DNA of 8,933 bases from JBHWPB01 sp043424675 (GTDB taxonomy: Bacteria > Bacillota > Bacilli > Lactobacillales > Carnobacteriaceae_A), in NCBI GenBank assembly GCA_043424675.1, contig JBHWPB010000050.1:1-8933 (forward strand), written 5' to 3'. Both the position numbers and the translations under genes were made by a program. The notes under the pieces were generated by a model. The model saw nothing but the letters and a program-made list of their open reading frames with translations. It was not told where the DNA came from and searched no databases. This document shows, piece after piece, positions 6,391 to 8,933 of the stretch. Numbering within the stretch: position 1 is the stretch's first letter; each line of letters begins with the position of its first letter.

Positions 6391-6756
6391 TTATACTTTT
6401 TTATCTTCTTGTGGTTCTATTTTCACTTCTACTACTTCTGCATCTAGATCTCTTCTGCGGCCATCATATTCTTCTTGTACATCTACGTGTATACGAGAGG
6501 GTTTCCCCGTTTGACTGCCCTTAGTTTCAGACAACTTCTTTTGAAGGGCATCAAGTTGTACTTCAAGTTCACTTAAAGTTTTATAAGATACTTTTTGTGC
6601 TCTCTGCTTCAATTGTTTTTGTGTCTTTTCACCTTTCTGTGGAGCTAAGAACAGCGATGCAACATAGCCGACACCTGCTCCTACAAGGCCCCCGATAAAG
6701 AATGCATTTGGCGGTTTTGGCATACCTGTTGGTTTCTTCGATTTCATATTAAACAT
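6391..6756 (-). CDS. YtxH-like small membrane protein
   Basis: A small protein of 121 residues with one probable membrane segment at about 17-37 (NAFFIGGLVGAGVGYVASLF). It continues into APQKGEKTQKQLKQRAQKV, the glycine-rich helix plus APxxGxxTR/Q-K pattern of the YtxH family (general-stress-associated, molecular role unknown). Residues 45-80 are charged and helical, likely a short coiled coil. The tail (90-121) alternates acidic and basic residues. I start at the ATG at 6756 because GGAGG (6764-6768) is seven bases upstream. The in-frame ATG at 6789 would add 11 residues that overlap this site and has no site of its own. The gene is separate from trmL (a 225-base gap with its own promoter and hairpins) and from the thrE pair. 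Transcription may continue into the trmL leader, where the hairpin at 6193-6232 could stop it. Confidence is good for the family and low for any function. Confidence 0.8.
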   Translation of the reverse strand: MFNMKSKKPTGMPKPPNAFFIGGLVGAGVGYVASLFLAPQKGEKTQKQLKQRAQKVSYKTLSELEVQLDALQKKLSETKGSQTGKPSRIHVDVQEEYDGRRRDLDAEVVEVKIEPQEDKKV

Positions 6757-6763
6757 ATAAAAG

Positions 6764-6768
6764 CCTCC
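6764..6768 (-). promoter_or_regulatory. Ribosome binding site fixing the ytxH-like start
   Basis: GGAGG within GGGAGGC on the minus strand, seven bases before the ATG at 6756. This decides against the earlier ATG at 6789. Confidence 0.85.
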
Positions 6769-6978
6769 CTCGTTTCTCTTATACTTCACTACAAGTTATT
6801 TTTATTTTATTACATTAACTATAAAAACAACTTACCTCTTATAAGTTTACTATAACATTTTTTGGAAGGGGATGAAGGGTAATAGCACTCACGCTTCCGG
6901 TCTAATTGTCTTCAAAACTTTTAATGTAAACACCCGACCATGCTTCTCAGCACAGAGGGATATTTCAGATAGCACAAA

Positions 6979-7440
6979 TCAATCTTTCAGCTGTTTGACA
7001 TCCATTTTATTTTTAATATCCCAATAGATCTCCGTTAAAGAATCTGACATAAATACCCCTAAGGCGATAGCCCCTGCAATGCTTATCGTTTCAAATAAGA
7101 AAGTGACCGCTAATGAATAGTTGCCTTCAATGTAGTGAAAAGCCATTTGATAAATCGAAGAACCAGGGACATAGAGATAGAAGGTAGGAATGTAAAACAT
7201 AGTCACGGGTGCTTTCAACTTTCTTGCAAACACCTGTGATAAAAGAGAGGCAAATAAACAAGCAAAAAAGTAAGCAGTTACTATAGAGAGATCCATATTA
7301 TTTTGCAAGAAGAGATTAAAGGCATAGCTCAACACCCCAATTATTCCTGTTTTAACTACTAAATGTCTTGGTGCCTCAATAGTGTACCCTGCCGCAATGG
7401 TCGCAATAGCTGCTCCGAAGAGTTGTGTCATAACCCCCAT
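6979..7440 (-). CDS. Threonine/serine exporter, ThrE C-terminal-domain protein (DUF3815, YjjB-like)
   Basis: The second half of a two-protein ThrE-type exporter. ThrE of Corynebacterium exports threonine and serine using the proton gradient; the E. coli split pair YjjP/YjjB has been linked to succinate export. This 153-residue protein has four to five hydrophobic segments (about 5-22, 28-46, 52-70, 78-90 and 110-131) and the family signature PTFYLYVPGSSIYQMAFHYIEG within 85-106, like the PxxPGSxIYR pattern of DUF3815. A charged tail follows the last span. The ATG at 7440 overlaps the end of the upstream gene by 13 bases. GAGGTGG lies four bases before the ATG, inside the upstream coding region, so translation is coupled. 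No clear terminator follows. Family assignment is firm; the exported compound is an inference. Confidence 0.88.
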   Translation of the reverse strand: MGVMTQLFGAAIATIAAGYTIEAPRHLVVKTGIIGVLSYAFNLFLQNNMDLSIVTAYFFACLFASLLSQVFARKLKAPVTMFYIPTFYLYVPGSSIYQMAFHYIEGNYSLAVTFLFETISIAGAIALGVFMSDSLTEIYWDIKNKMDVKQLKD

Positions 7441-8213
7441 GTAACCACCTCATTAAAGATAAAGAGTCCTAAAGCCACTCCTAAGCCCAAACTGACAGCG
7501 ACAACGACTGCATCTGCGATCCGCGCCACTCCTGATACATAATCTCCTTTTAGGGTGTCTCTTACTCCGTTAGTAAAAGCTGTACCAGGATAGAGCGGCA
7601 TAAAAGCAGCGATAGTAATGATTTGATGAGAAGCATTTGTATAAGGAGATAAATAGACGACAGACAATATAAAAAAAGAGGTAACAAAGGTAGAGAGCAT
7701 GGAGTGTATAAAGCCATTTATCTTCATGTAACGATCAATTCTTCGAGTCAACACAAGCACAATTCCCGCAAAAGCTGAAATAATAACTTCCGTCCAGTTT
7801 CCTCCTAATAGTATAGTAAAGCCCATCACCATGACCGCTATCGCAATATCTTTTTTTATAGGAGGGTATTCACCTTCATCCACTCTAAGCAATTTTTCGT
7901 ATGCTTCATCTATTGTAATTTCTTCATTGACAATCTGGCGCGAAATATTATTTACCTTATATATCTTGCTTAAATGGTTTCCTCGGTTAGTAATTCTACG
8001 CACGAGAGTGATGGTTTCCACATCTTCCGATACATCATCTAAAGTCAAGAATAAACCTGTTGTGGTTGATATAACTTCAGTGTTAGATAAACCACTTGTA
8101 TTTAAGATATAGCGAACAGTCTGTTCTACACGGTAACTCTCCGCATGAGATTCCAGCATAATTTGACCCGCCAAAGCCGCTACGTTTGCAATTTTTTTAT
8201 ATTCTTTATTCAC
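7428..8213 (-). CDS. Threonine/serine exporter, ThrE N-terminal-domain protein (DUF1212, YjjP-like)
   Basis: The first half of a ThrE-type exporter. With the start at GTG 8213 it has 261 residues. The first 120 are soluble and carry the family signature ESHAESYRVEQTVRYI (21-36; the GAExYRVExT pattern) and ISTTTGLFLTL (48-58). Then come about five membrane spans (near 122-138, 143-156, 170-190, 198-210 and 230-254) with the diagnostic MPLYPGTAFTNGVRD (205-219) and GDYVSGVARIADA (223-235). I prefer GTG at 8213 over the upstream in-frame TTG at 8231: GAGGTGG (8219-8225) is well placed for the GTG but would lie inside the coding region of the TTG form, which has no site of its own. It overlaps the DUF3815 partner by 13 bases, so the two are made together. 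A candidate promoter lies near 8293-8301. Family is firm; threonine/serine as substrate is inferred from homologues. Confidence 0.9.
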   Translation of the reverse strand: MNKEYKKIANVAALAGQIMLESHAESYRVEQTVRYILNTSGLSNTEVISTTTGLFLTLDDVSEDVETITLVRRITNRGNHLSKIYKVNNISRQIVNEEITIDEAYEKLLRVDEGEYPPIKKDIAIAVMVMGFTILLGGNWTEVIISAFAGIVLVLTRRIDRYMKINGFIHSMLSTFVTSFFILSVVYLSPYTNASHQIITIAAFMPLYPGTAFTNGVRDTLKGDYVSGVARIADAVVVAVSLGLGVALGLFIFNEVVTWGL

Positions 8214-8218
8214 ATAAA

Positions 8219-8225
8219 CCACCTC
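8219..8225 (-). promoter_or_regulatory. Ribosome binding site deciding a GTG start for the DUF1212 protein
   Basis: GAGGTGG on the minus strand, five bases before GTG at 8213. The same nine bases, GAGGTGGTT, recur before the ATG of the partner gene at 7440. Confidence 0.75.
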
Positions 8226-8249
8226 ATCCAACGCTTTAAGTCAATTCTA

Positions 8250-8281
8250 TTTTACAAACAAATAACCTACATCTTGTAAAA
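8250..8281 (-). repeat. Inverted repeat in the thrE leader
   Basis: TTTTACAA (8250-8257) and TTGTAAAA (8274-8281) are perfect 8-base inverted copies around a 16-base loop. They lie in the transcribed leader between the candidate start point (about 8286) and the ribosome binding site. This could be an AT-rich hairpin or an operator for a dimeric regulator; no known consensus was recognised. Confidence 0.5.
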
Positions 8282-8292
8282 GAACACCTTGT

Positions 8293-8301
8293 ATTCTAGC
8301 A
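8293..8301 (-). promoter_or_regulatory. Candidate thrE-pair promoter (extended -10)
   Basis: TGCTAGAAT on the minus strand is an extended -10 (TG, one base, TAGAAT) with no good -35. It is followed by AAGGTGTTCT (8290-8281), the same ten bases found at the equivalent place after the candidate trmL promoter (6314-6305). Initiation would be near 8286, leaving a leader of about 73 bases before the GTG start. Confidence 0.45.
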
Positions 8302-8345
8302 CAGTTTATGGAAATTAAAATAGATAATGAGTAATTTTTCTCTAA

Positions 8346-8383
8346 AATAAAAAACACTCTCTTCTTTTTCAAGAAGAAAGTGC
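8346..8383 (-). terminator. Intrinsic terminator of the tRNA operon
   Basis: On the minus strand CACTTTCTTCTT pairs with AAGAAGAGAGTG (8381-8355) around a GAAA loop with one A/C mismatch, followed by TTTTTTATTTT. It lies just past the last tRNA gene and before the candidate thrE promoter, so it separates the two units. Confidence 0.85.
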
Positions 8384-8398
8384 TCTGCACAAATATTA

Positions 8399-8471
8399 CT
8401 GGGCTACCAGGATTCGAACCTGGGAGATGACGGTACCAAAAACCGTTGCCTTACCGCTTGGCTATAGCCCA
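8399..8471 (-). tRNA. tRNA-Gln (UUG), copy 2, last gene of the cluster
   Basis: A 73-base cloverleaf: acceptor TGGGCTA with TAGCCCA, D stem GCC/GGC, anticodon stem ACGGT/ACCGT with loop TTTTGGT (anticodon TTG), and T arm CCAGG-TTCGAAT-CCTGG. U1-A72 and discriminator G73 are glutamine identity features. The 3' end continues GTAA, so CCA is not encoded. It differs from the copy at 8545-8617 by one base in the variable loop (CATCTC here, CATCCC there). Confidence 0.97.
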
Positions 8472-8544
8472 AAATTAAGATTAAGGGCAACCAACAAAAA
8501 TAAAATTCGCTCTCAATAAAAAAGCGTAATTCATAGACATTACA

Positions 8545-8617
8545 CTGGGCTACCAGGATTCGAACCTGGGGGATGACGGTACCAAAAACCGTTGCCTTAC
8601 CGCTTGGCTATAGCCCA
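8545..8617 (-). tRNA. tRNA-Gln (UUG), copy 1
   Basis: The same cloverleaf as the downstream copy with one substitution in the variable loop. Anticodon TTG in loop TTTTGGT, U1-A72, discriminator G; no encoded CCA (the sequence continues TGTA). The 5' flank is closely similar in both copies, which points to a tandem duplication. Confidence 0.97.
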
Positions 8618-8631
8618 AAATTAAATTTAAG

Positions 8632-8705
8632 GGCGGCTGATGGGAATCGAACCCACGAGTGTCGGAACCACAATCCGATGCGTTAACCACTTCGCCACAA
8701 CCGCC
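8632..8705 (-). tRNA. tRNA-His (GUG)
   Basis: A 74-base gene including the G at position -1 that pairs with C73, the histidine identity element. Anticodon stem TCGGA/TCCGA with loop TTGTGGT (GTG); T arm GTGGG-TTCGATT-CCCAT. No encoded CCA (the sequence continues CTTAA). Confidence 0.97.
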
Positions 8706-8717
8706 ATCTCAATAAAA

Positions 8718-8788
8718 CAGGGGTAGCAGGATTCGAACCCACAGCAATGGTTTTGGAGACCACTGTTTTGCCATTAAACTATACCCCT
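8718..8788 (-). tRNA. tRNA-Trp (CCA anticodon)
   Basis: A 71-base cloverleaf: acceptor AGGGGTA with TACCCCT, anticodon loop CTCCAAA (CCA), T loop TTCGAAT and discriminator G. The D arm has the compact AGTTTAATGGC form typical of Firmicutes tRNA-Trp. No CCA tail is encoded. Confidence 0.97.
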
Positions 8789-8795
8789 AGGAAAA

Positions 8796-8878
8796 TGGAG
8801 GGGGAGAGATTCGAACTCCCGAACTCGAACGAGGGCGGATTTACAGTCCGCTGCGTTTAGCCACTTCGCTACCCCTCC
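8796..8878 (-). tRNA. tRNA-Tyr (GUA)
   Basis: An 83-base class II tRNA: acceptor GGAGGGG with CCCCTCC, anticodon stem GCGGA/TCCGC with loop CTGTAAA (GTA), a long variable arm around CCTCGTTCGAGTTCGG, T loop TTCGAAT and discriminator A. A long variable arm with GTA is diagnostic for bacterial tyrosine tRNA. No CCA is encoded. Confidence 0.97.
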
Positions 8879-8883
8879 ATATA

Positions 8884-8933
8884 TGGCGCAAGACAGAATC
8901 GAACTGCCGACACCGTGAGCTTCAATCACGTGC
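8884..8933 (-). tRNA. tRNA-Phe (GAA), partial; 5' part beyond the window
   Basis: The 3' 50 bases of a tRNA: anticodon stem CGTGA/TCACG with loop TTGAAGC (GAA), variable loop GTGTC, T arm GGCAG-TTCGATT-CTGTC, acceptor TTGCGCC and discriminator A. The acceptor 5' strand and D arm lie past the window edge. The 3' end continues TATA, so CCA is not encoded. Confidence 0.92.

Noticed and set aside
7831..8112. Plus-strand open frame of 93 codons inside the DUF1212 gene
   Set aside because: Antisense to a gene with family signatures in the expected order; no ribosome binding site.
8214..8231. TTG at 8231 as the start of the DUF1212 protein
   Set aside because: No ribosome binding site upstream, and the strong GAGGTGG falls within this extension at the right distance from the GTG at 8213.
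1..8933. Mobile element, phage, CRISPR or defence system
   Set aside because: No transposase, integrase, terminal repeats, regularly spaced repeats or defence-type domain was seen on either strand. The tRNA genes show no adjacent integrase or duplicated 3' end typical of an attachment site within the window.

Overview
The window looks like chromosomal DNA of a low-GC Gram-positive bacterium of the order Lactobacillales (family not determinable; a Carnobacteriaceae- or Enterococcaceae-like organism is a guess). The reasons are AT-rich intergenic DNA, strong GGAGG-type ribosome binding sites, a divergent argR/argS pair, a CshB-type helicase, a split two-protein ThrE exporter, and a tRNA cluster in the order Phe-Tyr-Trp-His-Gln. 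I see no insertion sequence, phage gene, CRISPR array or defence locus. Most of the window is housekeeping, and the unusual material is mainly in the non-coding gaps.

Layout. 1-1040 (minus): N-terminal 346 residues of a CshB-like DEAD-box RNA helicase whose motif II reads DEGD. 1059-1511 (minus): an ArgR-family arginine repressor, which lacks one of the two aspartates that normally bind arginine. 1512-1814: divergent control region with a candidate argS promoter and a 9-bp leader hairpin. 1815-3515 (plus): arginyl-tRNA synthetase. 3516-3759: a gap holding a roughly 150-nt foldable sequence with a 6S-RNA-like rod and bubble shape, then a bidirectional terminator. 3760-6165 (minus): a tight three-gene operon transcribed trmL, PAP2 phosphatase, patB/malY-type C-S lyase. 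Its leader (6166-6320) carries a strong terminator-like hairpin just before the trmL ribosome binding site. 6391-6756 (minus): small YtxH-like membrane protein. 6979-8213 (minus): a two-gene operon encoding the N- and C-terminal halves of a ThrE-type (YjjP/YjjB-like) threonine/serine exporter. 8346-8933 (minus): the terminator and last six genes of a tRNA operon (Phe partial, Tyr, Trp, His, Gln, Gln).

How the parts fit. ArgR plus divergent argS suggests arginine-responsive control around arginine metabolism and tRNA charging, although the altered ligand site makes this ArgR a candidate cofactor-independent or heteromeric partner. TrmL modifies the wobble base of tRNA, and its gene lies a few kb from a tRNA cluster, but nothing in the sequence links them functionally. 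The trmL and thrE operons share a nearly identical promoter and initial-transcript module (TGTG-Y-TAGRWT, then AAGGTGTTCT), which may point to common regulation.

The most interesting items are the structured RNA candidate downstream of argS, the shared promoter/leader module, the trmL leader attenuator, the deviant ArgR and CshB motifs, and the recent tRNA-Gln duplication. I found no convincing new multi-gene system.
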